Assembly: GCA_947503265.1 (NCBI GenBank)
Contig: CANNDC010000001.1
Location: forward strand, 1 to 64,000
Origin: an uncultured Alteromonadaceae bacterium
GTDB taxonomy: Bacteria; Pseudomonadota; Gammaproteobacteria; Enterobacterales; Alteromonadaceae
Reading direction: 5' to 3'
Length of the DNA stretch: 64,000 nt
Translations under genes and position numbers: made by a program
Notes under the pieces: model-generated
The model's database searches: none
The model's input: only the letters and a program-made list of their open reading frames with translations
Told to the model about the DNA's origin: nothing
Shown: positions 36,948-47,520 of the stretch, in pieces
Layout: every line of letters starts with the position of its first letter
Position numbering within the stretch: the first letter of the stretch is position 1

Positions 36948-37800
36948 GTTGAAAGCATATTGGCTGCTCATGCGAGCAGATAAGCCCATCGGCGTTTTCC
37001 TGTTGTTATGGCCAACGCTTTGGGCGTTACTCTTTGCTGCACAAGGAATTCCGTCTTTATCTATTCTAATTGTATTTGTTCTGGGTGTATTCGTGATGCG
37101 CTCTGCAGGTTGTGTCATTAATGATTTTGCCGATCGAAAAGTAGATGGAGATGTACAGCGAACGGCAAATCGGCCGATAGTATCTGGACAAGTTACAGAG
37201 AAAGAAGCGCTAGGGCTCTTCGTATTTTTGATACTGATTGCATTTGGGCTGGTTCTCACACTAAATTGGCAAACCATAGTTTTGTCATTCGGCGCACTAA
37301 TATTAGCCAGTGTTTACCCATTTATGAAGCGCTATACCCATCTACCTCAAGTGGTGTTGGGTGCAGCATTTAGCTGGGCGATACCAATGGCGTTTATGGC
37401 TGTCAATCAGGATATACCTTGGTGGTCTTGGTGGTTATACCTAGCTAATCTGCTTTGGACGGTTGCTTATGATACCGAATACGCCATGGTAGACCGTGAC
37501 GATGATGTGAAAATTGGTGTGAAGTCTACCGCTATTTTATTTGGGCGCCTTGATAAATTGGTTATTGGCTTGTTGCAATTGCTTTCATTAAGTATTTTGC
37601 TCTACCTAGCAGACGTACTAGCGTTAACTTGGGTTTTCTACGTTTCAGTAGCGTTGGCAGCGGGGCTGTTTATTTATCAACAATGGTTGATTAAAGATCG
37701 AGTGAAAGAAAATTGCTTCAATGCATTTCTAAACAATCACTATGTGGGAATGATTATTACCATAGGGTTAGTGCTGCATTTCACTTTGATGGTGAACTAG
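36934..37800 (+). CDS. ubiA: 4-hydroxybenzoate octaprenyltransferase UbiA
   Basis: 288 residues, polytopic, with the two aspartate-rich prenyl-diphosphate motifs: [19 protein letters not shown] near residue 65 and [20 protein letters not shown] near residue 185. It attaches the polyprenyl tail to 4-hydroxybenzoate at the inner membrane. Coupled to ubiC by overlap. Confidence 0.97.
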   Translation: MDKDKLKAYWLLMRADKPIGVFLLLWPTLWALLFAAQGIPSLSILIVFVLGVFVMRSAGCVINDFADRKVDGDVQRTANRPIVSGQVTEKEALGLFVFLILIAFGLVLTLNWQTIVLSFGALILASVYPFMKRYTHLPQVVLGAAFSWAIPMAFMAVNQDIPWWSWWLYLANLLWTVAYDTEYAMVDRDDDVKIGVKSTAILFGRLDKLVIGLLQLLSLSILLYLADVLALTWVFYVSVALAAGLFIYQQWLIKDRVKENCFNAFLNNHYVGMIITIGLVLHFTLMVN

Positions 37801-37901
37801 TCTCTGCAAAAACGACGCATTATCTCAATTAATTACGAATGCTGAAAAGTTAGTCAGCGAAGACAAACACAGCAACACACCGCCATGAGGAACGATTAAC
37901 A

Positions 37902-39845
37902 ATGATAGAGTTGTTTAGAGCGTTAACAAGCCCAGCCAAAAAACTCATGGCAGAACTAAAGTATTCCGTTAAGTTCATTTTAATCAGTCTGATTTTCATC
38001 ATACCTCTGGTGCTTAGCTTAGTGTTGCTGCAATACGAATATGGTGAAGACATTAGATTCACCAATAAAGAATTGGAAGGATTGGAGCTCATAAACATTG
38101 TTGGCAATGAACAAGTTAATTTGTCTACAGCAATAATTAGCAACCGTTCCTTTACAGCAAGTCTTACTCGACATGAAGATAATTTTACGGCATTGCAATC
38201 CGACGTGGTGACCCGTAATTTGGCAAAATATTTAACTGAAATTGGCGACAGGGAGCTTTCGCAAGGGTTTAGCTCGCTCAACGAATTGTCTCAATCAGTT
38301 GCAGACTATAGCAACTTAGAATTAGATTTAGAGCTTGCGACTAGTTATCTAGTCACAGTCTTGGTGGAAAATGTACCACAGGCACAGCTGCAGTTGGCGA
38401 GAACAGCTCATTTAGCTAGAGATATTTTATCCAGTGGTTCTTTTTCACCAGAAACCTATGTTGAACTATCAAGTGCAAACCAAAAGTTACTCTTGGCCAT
38501 AAACGAGATAGAACAATCGTTAATAGTCAGTTTAAATGACAATGAAGACATTAGAAAAGCATTGTCTAAAGAATGGTCGGATCTTCAATCTACCTTGCTT
38601 AAGTTTCAGAGCCGAATTAAAACAGATATTCTCGATCCAGATGATTTTTTGTTAAACGAAGAACAATTGGTGCAGTTGGCTCAGAATACGAATAATAATT
38701 TACACGCGTTCACTTCTAATCTTTCACCAGTTTTTAAAGCGCAATTAAAAATTCGCATAGATGACGCAAAATTTAAAAACCGGATCATATCAACTATCTC
38801 CATTGTCGCAGTCATGCTGGCAATCTATTTATTCATCGGAATGTATCAATCTGTTATCGAAAATATTCGAAGAGTCGTGGCTGGTGTGCATAGTGTTGCT
38901 GAAGGTAACTTATCTACACGGGTTGCTGTCATGGGAAATGATGAAATGAGCGACATAGCCAATGATATGAATCAAATGACAGAAAACTTCGAGACCCTAG
39001 TCAATCGGTTGAGCGATGCAATACATACACTTAGTCAATCATCATCAGAACTTAAAGGCGTGACCGAGCAAACCATAAACGGAGCACAACAACAAAGATC
39101 AGGCACTGACTCTATTTCAAGCTCTATGGGACAGTTAACGAGCGTTTCTACAGAGGTAGACGAGTTATCAGAAAAAGCGTCAGAATCTGCGATTGAAGCG
39201 GTTAAAGAAGCTCAGCAAGGTCTTTCTCTTGTTGAGGGGTTGCAAACGGTGATGAACGATATGCAAGTGGAATCGAGCCGTTCTCAGGAGGCACTAAACC
39301 GATTAGTGGAAGACAGTAGAGATATTGGACAAGTTTCAAGTGCCATAAATGAAATCGCAGAGCAGACAAACCTACTTGCTCTAAATGCCGCTATTGAAGC
39401 GGCTAGAGCAGGTGAACAAGGGCGAGGCTTTGCAGTTGTAGCCGATGAAGTAAGGACTTTAGCCCAAAAAACACAAGAGCAAACCAATCAGATACACGAC
39501 ATCATTACGCGCTTGCAACAAGCGACGAAAGACACAAGTGAAAGCATGGAGCAAAGCCGAGAACAGATGAATCTAAGTGTACAAGAAGCAAGAGTGGTGG
39601 CTGAAGCGCTAGTTCAAATTAGTTCGGTAATAGGAACAATTAACACCAGTAATACGGAAATATCTGATTTGGCAAGTGAGCAATCAAATGTCACCAATGC
39701 CGTCGCAAACAAGGTAAAGGATATTGCGCTTGTATCTGAAACAACGAAAGAAGGTGCTGAAAATATTGATAGAGCGGCAGATGGCCTAATGGAAGTAGTC
39801 AAAACTCTCCGCACTGAACTCTCTAGCTTACAAAAGACCTCTTAG
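37902..39845 (+). CDS. Methyl-accepting chemotaxis protein
   Basis: 647 residues: TM1 (about 24-43), a periplasmic helical sensor of about 240 residues, TM2 (about 290-312), HAMP, and a long signalling coiled coil whose tip reads [45 protein letters not shown] (starting near residue 485). It passes an external signal to CheA/CheW. No C-terminal CheR/CheB-binding pentapeptide is visible. The ligand is unknown. AGGAACG precedes the ATG. Confidence 0.95.
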   Translation: MIELFRALTSPAKKLMAELKYSVKFILISLIFIIPLVLSLVLLQYEYGEDIRFTNKELEGLELINIVGNEQVNLSTAIISNRSFTASLTRHEDNFTALQSDVVTRNLAKYLTEIGDRELSQGFSSLNELSQSVADYSNLELDLELATSYLVTVLVENVPQAQLQLARTAHLARDILSSGSFSPETYVELSSANQKLLLAINEIEQSLIVSLNDNEDIRKALSKEWSDLQSTLLKFQSRIKTDILDPDDFLLNEEQLVQLAQNTNNNLHAFTSNLSPVFKAQLKIRIDDAKFKNRIISTISIVAVMLAIYLFIGMYQSVIENIRRVVAGVHSVAEGNLSTRVAVMGNDEMSDIANDMNQMTENFETLVNRLSDAIHTLSQSSSELKGVTEQTINGAQQQRSGTDSISSSMGQLTSVSTEVDELSEKASESAIEAVKEAQQGLSLVEGLQTVMNDMQVESSRSQEALNRLVEDSRDIGQVSSAINEIAEQTNLLALNAAIEAARAGEQGRGFAVVADEVRTLAQKTQEQTNQIHDIITRLQQATKDTSESMEQSREQMNLSVQEARVVAEALVQISSVIGTINTSNTEISDLASEQSNVTNAVANKVKDIALVSETTKEGAENIDRAADGLMEVVKTLRTELSSLQKTS

Positions 39846-39860
39846 TAAAATTTTCTTCCT

Positions 39861-40115
39861 TCATTCCTTTGATTCGCTTGGGGCTTCTAGCTGAGCTAAA
39901 CGAGCTTCAAGGGCTTCAAGTTTTTCTCGGGTGCGAATTAATACCTGACTTTGCACATCAAACTCTTCACGACTGACAAAATCTAAGCGACTAAGTTGCG
40001 ACTGTAATATTTGTTTCACCTTTGCTTCGGCCCCTTCAGCCATGCTTTTCACCCCTGGAGGTACGGCTTCAGATATTTGTTTGGCGATTTCTTCAAGTTT
40101 TTTAGGGTCTAACAT
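39861..40115 (-). CDS. ubiK: Ubiquinone biosynthesis accessory factor UbiK
   Basis: 84 residues, coiled-coil, with the BMFP-family N-terminus MLDPKKLEEIAKQISEAVPPGVKSMAEGAEAKVKQILQSQLSRLDFVSREEFDVQSQVL. UbiK assists the Ubi metabolon together with UbiJ. It is convergent with the chemotaxis receptor gene and divergent from rep. Confidence 0.93.
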   Translation of the reverse strand: MLDPKKLEEIAKQISEAVPPGVKSMAEGAEAKVKQILQSQLSRLDFVSREEFDVQSQVLIRTREKLEALEARLAQLEAPSESKE

Positions 40116-40230
40116 GTCGTGGATCTCATTTTTCTAGTTTGCAAACACAATAACGTATTCTAGCGTAAAGTCGATGGTATTTGAGCTTAATATTTCTTAC
40201 AATTCCCGCCCAATTACAAAAGACGTATTC

Positions 40231-42249
40231 ATGAAGCTTAATTCCGGACAAAATGACGCCGTAAAATATATTTCTGGACCTTGTCTAGTCCTAGCCGGTG
40301 CTGGAAGTGGCAAAACGAGAGTGATCACCAATAAGATCGCATATTTAGTTCGTGAGTGCGATATTCCTGCAAGATTTATCGCGGCTGTGACTTTTACCAA
40401 CAAAGCCGCACGTGAAATGAAGGAAAGAGTTGGGCAAACCTTAGGCAAAAAAGAAGCAAGAGGGCTTAAGGTATCCACGTTCCACACCCTAGGCTTAAAC
40501 ATCATTAAGTCTGAATATCGGAACATTGGCATCAAAGCCGGCTTTTCATTGTTCGATGACAAAGATACGCTCAGCTTGTTACGGGATTTAACACAAGACT
40601 CACTTGATGGTGACAAAGAGCAACTTTCGCTATTGCAATCTTGCATTTCAAACTGGAAGAACGATCTAATTTTACCTGAGCAGTTGCAAAAAGTGGCGTT
40701 GTCTCCCGGTGAAGTTGAATTTGCTAAGTTTTATCAAGAATATCAGAACAATCTCAGAGCCTACAACGCCCTTGATTTCGACGATTTAATCCTAATGCCA
40801 ACCTTGTTATTAAGAAGCAATGAAGCGGCGAGGCAAAAGTGGCAGAATAAAATCAAATATCTGCTGGTGGACGAGTATCAAGACACTAACACTAGCCAAT
40901 ATGAGCTGGTTAGATTATTAGTTGGTGAACGTTCTCGCTTTACTGTGGTAGGCGACGATGACCAGTCCATTTATTCTTGGCGAGGCGCGAAACCGCAAAA
41001 TCTGGTGTTGCTACAAAAACACTATCCAAAACTGAAATTGATAAAACTAGAACAAAACTATCGATCCTCTGGCCGAATTCTACATTGTGCGAATATTTTA
41101 ATTCAGAACAATCCCCATGTGTTTGAGAAGCGCCTGTTTTCCGAATTGGGATATGGCAATCAACTTAAAGTCATTATTGCTAAAAATGAAGAACATGAAG
41201 CAGAGCGAGTCATTGCGGAACTACTTGCACATAAATTTATGCAAAACACTTCCTTTAAAGATTATGCCATTTTGTATCGTGGCAATCATCAATCAAGGCT
41301 TTTCGAAAAGCTCTTTATGAGCAACCGCATTCCATACAAAATTAGCGGAGGCATGTCGTTCTTCGGCCGCACCGAAGTTAAAGATATCATGGCCTATTTG
41401 CGATTGCTGGTTAATCAAGATGATGACAATGCGTTACTTCGCGTTATCAACACCCCAACGCGAGGAATAGGAAGAGTCACTCTAGAAAAGCTTGGAAACT
41501 TCGCCAATCAACTAAATTGCTCCATATTTGAGGCTGCCTGTCATCCTCAACTGAACACCATCATTAGTGGAAAGTCGTTAAATGGTGTGGAGCATTTTAG
41601 TCGGTGGCTAGTGGAGCTTTCAGACAGAGCTGTGCGTGGTGATGGTATTGCAACAATTCGCGAAATGATAAAAGCCATGCAATATGAAGAATGGCTTTAT
41701 GAATCCAGCACTAGTCCAAAAGCGGCTGAAATGGCTATGGCCAATATCAGCACATTATTTGGCTGGGTCAATGATATGTTAGAAGGTTCTGAGCTAGATC
41801 CTCCTATGACGCTTCAAGAGGTCGTGAATCGATTGATACTGCGGGATATGATGGAAAGAGGTGAAGAGGAGGGGGATGCCGATCAGGTTCAATTGATGAC
41901 CTTGCACGCCTCTAAGGGATTGGAATTCCCTTATGTATTCATGGTGGGGATGGAAGAAGGGTTGCTCCCTCATCAAAGTAGTATTGACGAAGACAACATT
42001 GAAGAAGAACGCAGGCTTACCTATGTTGGCATTACTCGAGCCCAGCAAGAGTTGTTTTTCACACTTGCCAAAGAGCGTCGACAATACGGTGAGGTCATTC
42101 AACCTGAGCCAAGTCGCTTTTTATATGAGTTGCCACAAGATGATGTGTTATGGGAACACAAGAAGGTAAAGGCTAGTGCTGAGGAGCGTCAACAAAAAGG
42201 TCAAACAAGCATCGCTAATATTAGGAGTATGTTATCCGGTACTAAGTGA
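40231..42249 (+). CDS. rep: ATP-dependent DNA helicase Rep
   Basis: 672 residues from the ATG at 40231 ([20 protein letters not shown]), matching the E. coli Rep start and length. UvrD/Rep superfamily 1A motifs: Walker [34 protein letters not shown] (Walker B), [15 protein letters not shown] and [23 protein letters not shown]. It removes proteins ahead of the replication fork. An upstream start at 40174 would add 19 non-conserved residues. The 3' end overlaps the convergent GGDEF gene by 18 bases. Confidence 0.97.
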   Translation: MKLNSGQNDAVKYISGPCLVLAGAGSGKTRVITNKIAYLVRECDIPARFIAAVTFTNKAAREMKERVGQTLGKKEARGLKVSTFHTLGLNIIKSEYRNIGIKAGFSLFDDKDTLSLLRDLTQDSLDGDKEQLSLLQSCISNWKNDLILPEQLQKVALSPGEVEFAKFYQEYQNNLRAYNALDFDDLILMPTLLLRSNEAARQKWQNKIKYLLVDEYQDTNTSQYELVRLLVGERSRFTVVGDDDQSIYSWRGAKPQNLVLLQKHYPKLKLIKLEQNYRSSGRILHCANILIQNNPHVFEKRLFSELGYGNQLKVIIAKNEEHEAERVIAELLAHKFMQNTSFKDYAILYRGNHQSRLFEKLFMSNRIPYKISGGMSFFGRTEVKDIMAYLRLLVNQDDDNALLRVINTPTRGIGRVTLEKLGNFANQLNCSIFEAACHPQLNTIISGKSLNGVEHFSRWLVELSDRAVRGDGIATIREMIKAMQYEEWLYESSTSPKAAEMAMANISTLFGWVNDMLEGSELDPPMTLQEVVNRLILRDMMERGEEEGDADQVQLMTLHASKGLEFPYVFMVGMEEGLLPHQSSIDEDNIEEERRLTYVGITRAQQELFFTLAKERRQYGEVIQPEPSRFLYELPQDDVLWEHKKVKASAEERQQKGQTSIANIRSMLSGTK

Positions 42250-44853
42250 CGGGCCATCGAAAATTTCAGTGATGGGTTTGGGTGTTTCAATCATGGTTCC
42301 CTGACCGTATTCACAGCCCAATTCTTTCAGAATCGCGTGCTGTGTTTCACTCGAAATACCTTCGGCAATGAGACTGAAATCCAGCTGTTTAGACATAAAG
42401 ATTACCGATTCTACTAGACTTAAGTTCCTACTGGAGCGTGGTATTGATTTGATAAAACGATGGTCTATTTTTACAAAATCAAAGGGATAAGAATATAGAT
42501 AGCTTAATGACGCTAAGCCACTGCCGAAGTTGTCTAAAACTAAAGTCAAACCAGCTTTCTTGAGCTTTTTCAGCGGTGTAAGAGCAAATTGAGAGCGTTT
42601 ATTTAGCTCATTTTCGTCAAATTCAAGAACCAAGCTTTCTGGTGCGATCCCAGCGGTTTTAACTTCCCCAAGAATTTGCTCAACAGAGTTACCTTGCAAC
42701 AAATGATTGACTGATATGTTAATTGCTATCTTGCTTGTCGCTTCTTTAGTCCGGTTCCTCTGCCAATATTTCAGAACCTCAAGTGCCTTTGACAGCATAT
42801 ACATATCAACTTCAACCGTCAGTCCGCAATGATGAGCTACCTGCCAAAATTGCGAACGCTTGATTTTACCTAATGTTGGATGTTCCCAACGTAGATATAA
42901 CTCGTGATACAAATTTTCATCACTCGTCATGTGTCTGACAGGTTGTACAAAACAATCAAATCTATCTTCTTTGAGTGAATGCCGGAAGTCATTCTCAAGT
43001 TCCAATTCTTCAAGTAACTTCTGACGCATATTGGTATTGAACAGTATATAGCGACCTCTTCCTAAAGATTTCGCGTGATACATGGCTGCATCTGCGTCGC
43101 GAATTAACTCGTCTGCAGTTTGGTAGCCAGTTTCAATATTGGCGATGCCAATACTGGCACCTGAATACATTTCGTTTTCTTCGAAGTTAAAGGGATTATT
43201 GATTGACTGAATAATTCTTCCTGCAACGTCTTCAACATCAGAGAAGTCGTCAAAACTGTCGAGTAAAATAACAAACTCGTCACCGCCAAGGCGAGCAAGT
43301 AGGTCATGCGCCCTGATGCACTTGCCAATACGATGAGATACTTCTACTAAGAATTGGTCCCCAGCATGATGGCCGAGGGTGTCGTTAATTTGCTTAAATC
43401 GATCAAGATCAATAAATAAAACCGCGAAATTATGTTCTGGATATCGTTGTTTGTTCGCTATTGCAAGTTCCAGACGACTGTTGAACATGGTTCGATTGGG
43501 CAAGTTGGTCAACGAATCATGATGAGCGTCATGAATGAGCTTTAATTCTATTTCCTTACGCTCTTCAATCTGTTTCTTCAAATACAGATTGGTTTTATGT
43601 AATTCATCGGTTCTTTCTCGCACCTTCATCGTAAGTTGTTGATTGTATTTCTGGATCGATTCAGCGGCTTTTTTTCGTTCCATTGCTACGGCAATGTGAT
43701 GAGACACAAATTTTAATAATTCAAGATCTTTGGTGGTATAGCGACTTTCTTTACCGTATGTCTGAACTGCAATTACACCTGAAATTTGGCCATCAACAAC
43801 CAACGGCGAACCTAACCATGAGTTAGAACTCTTGATCATATTGTCCACAGTATCCTGATCTAATTCATTGTTTTCTGAAAGGCCTAAAACGCGGGAAGAA
43901 TCAATCAACTCGGCTTTTCCAGAGCGCAATACAAATTCAGTTAAACCATGACTCAGAGGACGTGGTTCAATAGTGGTATTTTGCTGATCGCAATAGTAGG
44001 GAAATTCTAAATAATCTTTGCGATCATTTAAGGTCGCCACATAACAGTTAGGCGCACTCAATAGCCGAGCTAGAATATCATGGAGGCTAGCATAAAAATC
44101 TGACATCTCGCCATCAATAGAGGCGGCAATTTCAGATATTTCAAAAAGCGCTTGTTGTAGAGACTCTACTTTTTGACGTTCCAATATCTCATCTTGCAAC
44201 TCTTCATTGATATTACGTAATTGCTTTGTCCGTTCTCGAATCGTTTGTTCAGTCAGTTCTCGGCTTTTTACTCTGTCTAGGGCGTTGACGATGTGCTGAG
44301 AGACAAACAGTAACAAATCAAGATCTTGTTGGCCGTATCTGACTCTGTCATCGTAACTTTGTACGACCATAGCACCAATTACGCGACTCCCGCGTTTTAG
44401 TGGGATACCAATAAAATCGATGGGGGGTTTACCAAATATTTTAAAGCCGAGTTCTTTTGAGGTGGCTTCAATATTGTCAACTGTGAGTGTTAGATGCTCA
44501 CCAGATTTCAGAATATAGCCGGTGATTCCATCAATCAGTTCCTTGGTTGGAACTTGCTTGACTACGATTTCGTCAAATTGATCGACGAAATAGGGAAATT
44601 CAACAAATTCATTATTTTGTTCATATAGGGCCACGAAAAAATTTCGCGCATCCATGAACTGACCGATTATTTCATGAATTGCACTGTAGAGTCGCGACAG
44701 TTCGCTAAACGAGCCGGCTAATTCAGAAATATCAAACAGGGCTTTCTGAGTCTGTTCAGAGCGTTTGTACTTCTGTGTAAGCTGCTGGAGCTGAGGAATT
44801 AACTCACGCAACTCCTCAGCGGATAAATGCTCTGCATCAACCGAATCGTTCAA
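42232..44853 (-). CDS. GAF-GAF-GGDEF-EAL protein with degenerate EAL domain
   Basis: 873 residues, soluble: a coiled-coil N-terminus, GAF 1 (about 45-195), a linker coiled coil, GAF 2 (about 240-390), another coiled coil, a GGDEF domain with intact GGDEF at 523-527, and an EAL-like C-terminus. In the last domain the EAL signature is ELY (651-653), the usual ELTE is EFDE and DDFG is DNFG (774-777), so phosphodiesterase activity is doubtful and the domain may bind c-di-GMP or act structurally. The two GAF domains share the block [11 protein letters not shown] / [11 protein letters not shown], indicating an internal duplication. Probably a cytoplasmic diguanylate cyclase sensing a small ligand or redox state. 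Confidence 0.9.
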   Translation of the reverse strand: MNDSVDAEHLSAEELRELIPQLQQLTQKYKRSEQTQKALFDISELAGSFSELSRLYSAIHEIIGQFMDARNFFVALYEQNNEFVEFPYFVDQFDEIVVKQVPTKELIDGITGYILKSGEHLTLTVDNIEATSKELGFKIFGKPPIDFIGIPLKRGSRVIGAMVVQSYDDRVRYGQQDLDLLLFVSQHIVNALDRVKSRELTEQTIRERTKQLRNINEELQDEILERQKVESLQQALFEISEIAASIDGEMSDFYASLHDILARLLSAPNCYVATLNDRKDYLEFPYYCDQQNTTIEPRPLSHGLTEFVLRSGKAELIDSSRVLGLSENNELDQDTVDNMIKSSNSWLGSPLVVDGQISGVIAVQTYGKESRYTTKDLELLKFVSHHIAVAMERKKAAESIQKYNQQLTMKVRERTDELHKTNLYLKKQIEERKEIELKLIHDAHHDSLTNLPNRTMFNSRLELAIANKQRYPEHNFAVLFIDLDRFKQINDTLGHHAGDQFLVEVSHRIGKCIRAHDLLARLGGDEFVILLDSFDDFSDVEDVAGRIIQSINNPFNFEENEMYSGASIGIANIETGYQTADELIRDADAAMYHAKSLGRGRYILFNTNMRQKLLEELELENDFRHSLKEDRFDCFVQPVRHMTSDENLYHELYLRWEHPTLGKIKRSQFWQVAHHCGLTVEVDMYMLSKALEVLKYWQRNRTKEATSKIAINISVNHLLQGNSVEQILGEVKTAGIAPESLVLEFDENELNKRSQFALTPLKKLKKAGLTLVLDNFGSGLASLSYLYSYPFDFVKIDHRFIKSIPRSSRNLSLVESVIFMSKQLDFSLIAEGISSETQHAILKELGCEYGQGTMIETPKPITEIFDGPSLSTG

Positions 44854-44857
44854 GTGA

Positions 44858-45256
44858 TTAGAGGCCTTCGATCATGTATTCGATGGCGGCTTTAATATCA
44901 TCGTTTGAGCATGAACCGCAGGTACCCATAGCAGGCATCGCGTTAATACCATTAATGGCATTTTCCCATACGGTATCAAAGCCTTTTTCCATTCTCGGCG
45001 CCCAATCGCCTGCATCTTGCAGTTTAGGCGCACCTAACACACCAGAACCATGACAGGCGACGCAGGAAGCGTTATATATATCTGCGCCAGACTTTGGTCC
45101 TGCATCGGCTGCAGCTTCTGCTTGAGCCCCAGCTACGTGAACAGAGCCGACAGGTTTAATTCTTTCTTTTATTGCTTCATCGCTCATGTCTTTTGCTTGA
45201 ACAGCAAATACAATAAGACAACCTACAAGAGCGCTCAATAAAACTTTCAATTTCAC
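44858..45256 (-). CDS. Cytochrome c5-type c-type cytochrome
   Basis: About 132 residues with a Sec signal peptide (MKLKVLLSALVGCLIVFAVQA). A single haem-binding CVACH, an MPAMG axial methionine, and the extra CGSC cysteine pair are diagnostic of the cytochrome c5 group. A periplasmic electron carrier, probably to a terminal oxidase. The GTG at 45256 was chosen since GGAG lies 6 bases upstream; an upstream TTG at 45268 would overlap this ribosome-binding site. It lies 4 bases upstream of the GAF-GGDEF gene on the same strand, so the two may be co-transcribed. Confidence 0.92.
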   Translation of the reverse strand: MKLKVLLSALVGCLIVFAVQAKDMSDEAIKERIKPVGSVHVAGAQAEAAADAGPKSGADIYNASCVACHGSGVLGAPKLQDAGDWAPRMEKGFDTVWENAINGINAMPAMGTCGSCSNDDIKAAIEYMIEGL

Positions 45257-45477
45257 AATGTTCTCCAACTGTGTTTTTAATTTAGCGTAAAAGCCATAAC
45301 TGGTTTAAATTATAGCGACTTATCTTCACTGAACAACAATTTACTGCTTCTGATGTGAATTGATCGCTAAATTTGTTAAATAATCGTCCGGCAATCTTGA
45401 CCATTTGTTATTCGATACCATATTTACTATAAATCGCAAAGGGCAATATGCCTGAATTAGTTTTGGAGCAAGTTAGC

Positions 45478-46356
45478 ATGTTACGAGTACTTTTGTTTTT
45501 GGGATCCAATATCGCAATCATTGCTTTGCTGAGCATTACATTTAGTTTGTTCGGCATTCAAGGCTTATTAGCCGAAAATGGTGTTGACTTAAATTTACAA
45601 GCCTTATTGGTCTATTCAACCGTTATAGGCTTTAGCGGTGCATTTATATCACTTTTTATATCCAAGTTTATGGCTAAACGCAGCATGGGTGTGCATATTA
45701 TTGAGCAGCCTTCCAACGCGACAGAAAAATGGTTAGTTGAAACCGTTCGCCGTCAAGCAGAAATGGCCAATATCGGTATGCCAGAAGTAGGGCTTTTCAA
45801 TAGCCCATCTCCAAATGCGTTTGCAACTGGCTGGAATAAAAATAATGCGTTGGTGGCCGTGAGTACTGGCTTGTTGGAACAAATGCGCAAAAATGAAGTA
45901 GAGGCAGTGTTGGCGCATGAAGTCAGTCATGTAGCAAATGGCGACATGGTCACCATGACTTTGATTCAAGGGGTGGTGAACACCTTTGTGGTATTCCTTT
46001 CGCGAGTCATAGGTCATGTGGTGGATAGAGTCGTATTTAAAGTTGAGCGGGGACATGGACCCGCATTCTGGATTGTGTCAATCATTGCAGAGTTAATTCT
46101 CGGTTTTTTAGCCATGATGATTGTCATGTGGTTTTCGAGGTACAGAGAGTTTAGAGCGGATGAGGGCGGTGCCAGACTAGCTGGCTCTGCAAACATGGTA
46201 GCGGCGTTAGCTAGGTTAAAAAGCTTTCAAGGTACACCTGATATGCCAGATGAGATGGCTGCGTTTGCAATCAATGCAGGTAAAATTCACAAGTTATTTT
46301 CAAGTCATCCACCACTAGAACAACGTATTGAAAACTTACGTTCTAAGGCAGGGTAA
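45478..46356 (+). CDS. htpX: Protease HtpX
   Basis: 292 residues: two N-terminal transmembrane helices (LLFLGSNIAIIALLSITFSLF and ALLVYSTVIGFSGAFISLFIS), the cytoplasmic zinc motif LAHEVSHVANGDMVTM and a further membrane pair. HtpX degrades damaged inner-membrane proteins. The ATG at 45478 (MLRVLLFLGSN) aligns with E. coli HtpX and is preceded by GGAG; the ATG at 45448 would add 10 unusual residues. Confidence 0.95.
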   Translation: MLRVLLFLGSNIAIIALLSITFSLFGIQGLLAENGVDLNLQALLVYSTVIGFSGAFISLFISKFMAKRSMGVHIIEQPSNATEKWLVETVRRQAEMANIGMPEVGLFNSPSPNAFATGWNKNNALVAVSTGLLEQMRKNEVEAVLAHEVSHVANGDMVTMTLIQGVVNTFVVFLSRVIGHVVDRVVFKVERGHGPAFWIVSIIAELILGFLAMMIVMWFSRYREFRADEGGARLAGSANMVAALARLKSFQGTPDMPDEMAAFAINAGKIHKLFSSHPPLEQRIENLRSKAG

Positions 46357-46405
46357 TAATCGCCCTGTCCTTGATAACTGAAACTTGATAACTGCAACCC
46401 GACAA

Positions 46406-46624
46406 CTAAAAACAAAAACTGGTCTGCAAACGCTTTGATCTGGCTTTTGCAGACCCTTTTAACCTAGCAATCCGTCTTAGTCTTTCCATACGCTGCAAGA
46501 TATTGTCGAACCGCTCATCTTCTTGCATTTTAATTACCGCTTCTTCATTCGCTCTTAACTTCTTGCGTGACTCGTAATTTTTGGATTCAATTGAGTCTCG
46601 TAACGTCAGTAAATCACTAGTCAT
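46406..46624 (-). CDS. Small SOS-controlled protein of unknown function (72 aa)
   Basis: 72 residues, highly charged and helical: MTSDLLTLRDSIESKNYESR, then KKLRANEEAVIKMQEDERFDNILQRMERLRRIARLKG and a basic tail. GGAGG lies 5 bases before the ATG, and a perfect LexA box lies 17 bases further upstream, so it should be induced by DNA damage. I do not recognise it as YebG, DinI, SulA or another known SOS product. The long amphipathic helix with a basic C-terminus could bind a protein partner or nucleic acid (inference). Its 3' end coincides with a terminator hairpin. Confidence 0.72.
   Translation of the reverse strand: MTSDLLTLRDSIESKNYESRKKLRANEEAVIKMQEDERFDNILQRMERLRRIARLKGSAKARSKRLQTSFCF
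46407..46455 (-). terminator. Terminator overlapping the 3' end of the small SOS gene
   Basis: On the minus strand GGTCTGCAAA (46455-46446) pairs with TTTGCAGACC (46430-46421) and runs into AGTTTTTGTTTTTAG. The hairpin and T-tract encode the last residues of the SOS protein. On the plus strand the same stem is followed by CTTTT and could also stop htpX transcription. Confidence 0.7.
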
Positions 46625-46641
46625 ATTGCCTCCGATAAATA

Positions 46642-46661
46642 TACTGTTTATATGTACAGTA
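46642..46661 (-). promoter_or_regulatory. LexA (SOS) box of the small 72-residue gene
   Basis: TACTGTTTATATGTACAGTA contains CTG-N10-CAG with 6-base perfect arms, closely matching the imuA box at 9956-9975. It sits 17 bases upstream of the start codon at 46624. Confidence 0.93.
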
Positions 46662-46795
46662 TAATATCGAATAAAAATTATGCAAATAATATTAGGCCAG
46701 TTCTTGGTATTGCTTTTCGAAGAGTGCTGCCAGATAATGCCACCGCTCCAAGAACTAGGTCACTTTTATAAACCTAATGCAATGGAATACTAACA

Positions 46796-46990
46796 AACCT
46801 GAACTCTGGATAACAACTTGCGTTCTAGCTGCTATTTTTCCCTATTACTGCGTTAAATTCGTTTGCAATAGGCCAGCTATTGACGCACAAATTTGCCTTG
46901 TACTAGGGAAAAATCGCTAGCTAGAACCAGACGTGAAGTTAAACTTTGTAATTCAATCTGTTAGCTAATTTCTTATCCAGAGTTCAGGTT
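46796..46990. mobile_element. 195-bp MITE, copy 2 (intact)
   Basis: Same 195 bases as the copy at 10735-10929 by eye: 18-bp inverted ends AACCTGAACTCTGGATAA / TTATCCAGAGTTCAGGTT around a palindromic interior. It is flanked by AACA on both sides (46792-46795 and 46991-46994), a second independent 4-base target duplication. It lies between the small SOS gene and the DUF805 gene; bases 46662-46791 show nothing else. Confidence 0.88.
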
Positions 46991-47030
46991 AACAATACTT
47001 TATGGAAGACAAATCAAATAAGGATTAAAA

Positions 47031-47471
47031 ATGACTGAAAACGTATATGAAAGCCCAAAATCTGATTTGAATAACGGCGACCATCAAATAGCTAAACTGA
47101 CTACTGCGCAGGTACTTTTTTCGTTTCATGGGCGAATAGGCCGTAAGATTTATTGGTTGCATTACCTGGCTTTATACTTGGTGGCTTTGGTTGCTTATGG
47201 GGCTATTTTCGCCATCATAGGAATAGACCCTGAAAATCAAAGTAGCGGTATTGGTGCAACCATTGGCATGATATTTCTGCTGGTGTTATATGTACTGTTT
47301 ATTTGGACAAGTTTAGCGCTTTCCGCAAAACGCTGGCACGACAGAAACAAATCTGCATGGTGGATATTAATAGCCTTAGTTCCGCTCATTGGGCCGATTT
47401 GGGCTTTGGTCGAAAATGGCTTCCTAGTAGGCGATGCAGAAGCTAACAATTATGGACTGCCATCCTTTTAA
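47031..47471 (+). CDS. DUF805 family membrane protein
   Basis: 146 residues. The family pattern starts LFSFHGRIGRKIYWLHYLALYLV, followed by two more hydrophobic helices and the block LALSAKRWHDRNKSAWWILIALVPLIGPIWALVENGFLVGD. Four membrane helices are predicted. The function of DUF805 proteins is unknown. AAGGATTAAAA precedes the ATG; the MITE ends 40 bases upstream. Confidence 0.92.
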   Translation: MTENVYESPKSDLNNGDHQIAKLTTAQVLFSFHGRIGRKIYWLHYLALYLVALVAYGAIFAIIGIDPENQSSGIGATIGMIFLLVLYVLFIWTSLALSAKRWHDRNKSAWWILIALVPLIGPIWALVENGFLVGDAEANNYGLPSF

Positions 47472-47520
47472 GTGAACTCCCATTTCGACAAATAAAGAAC
47501 AACTTTTTAAAGGTGCCTAC

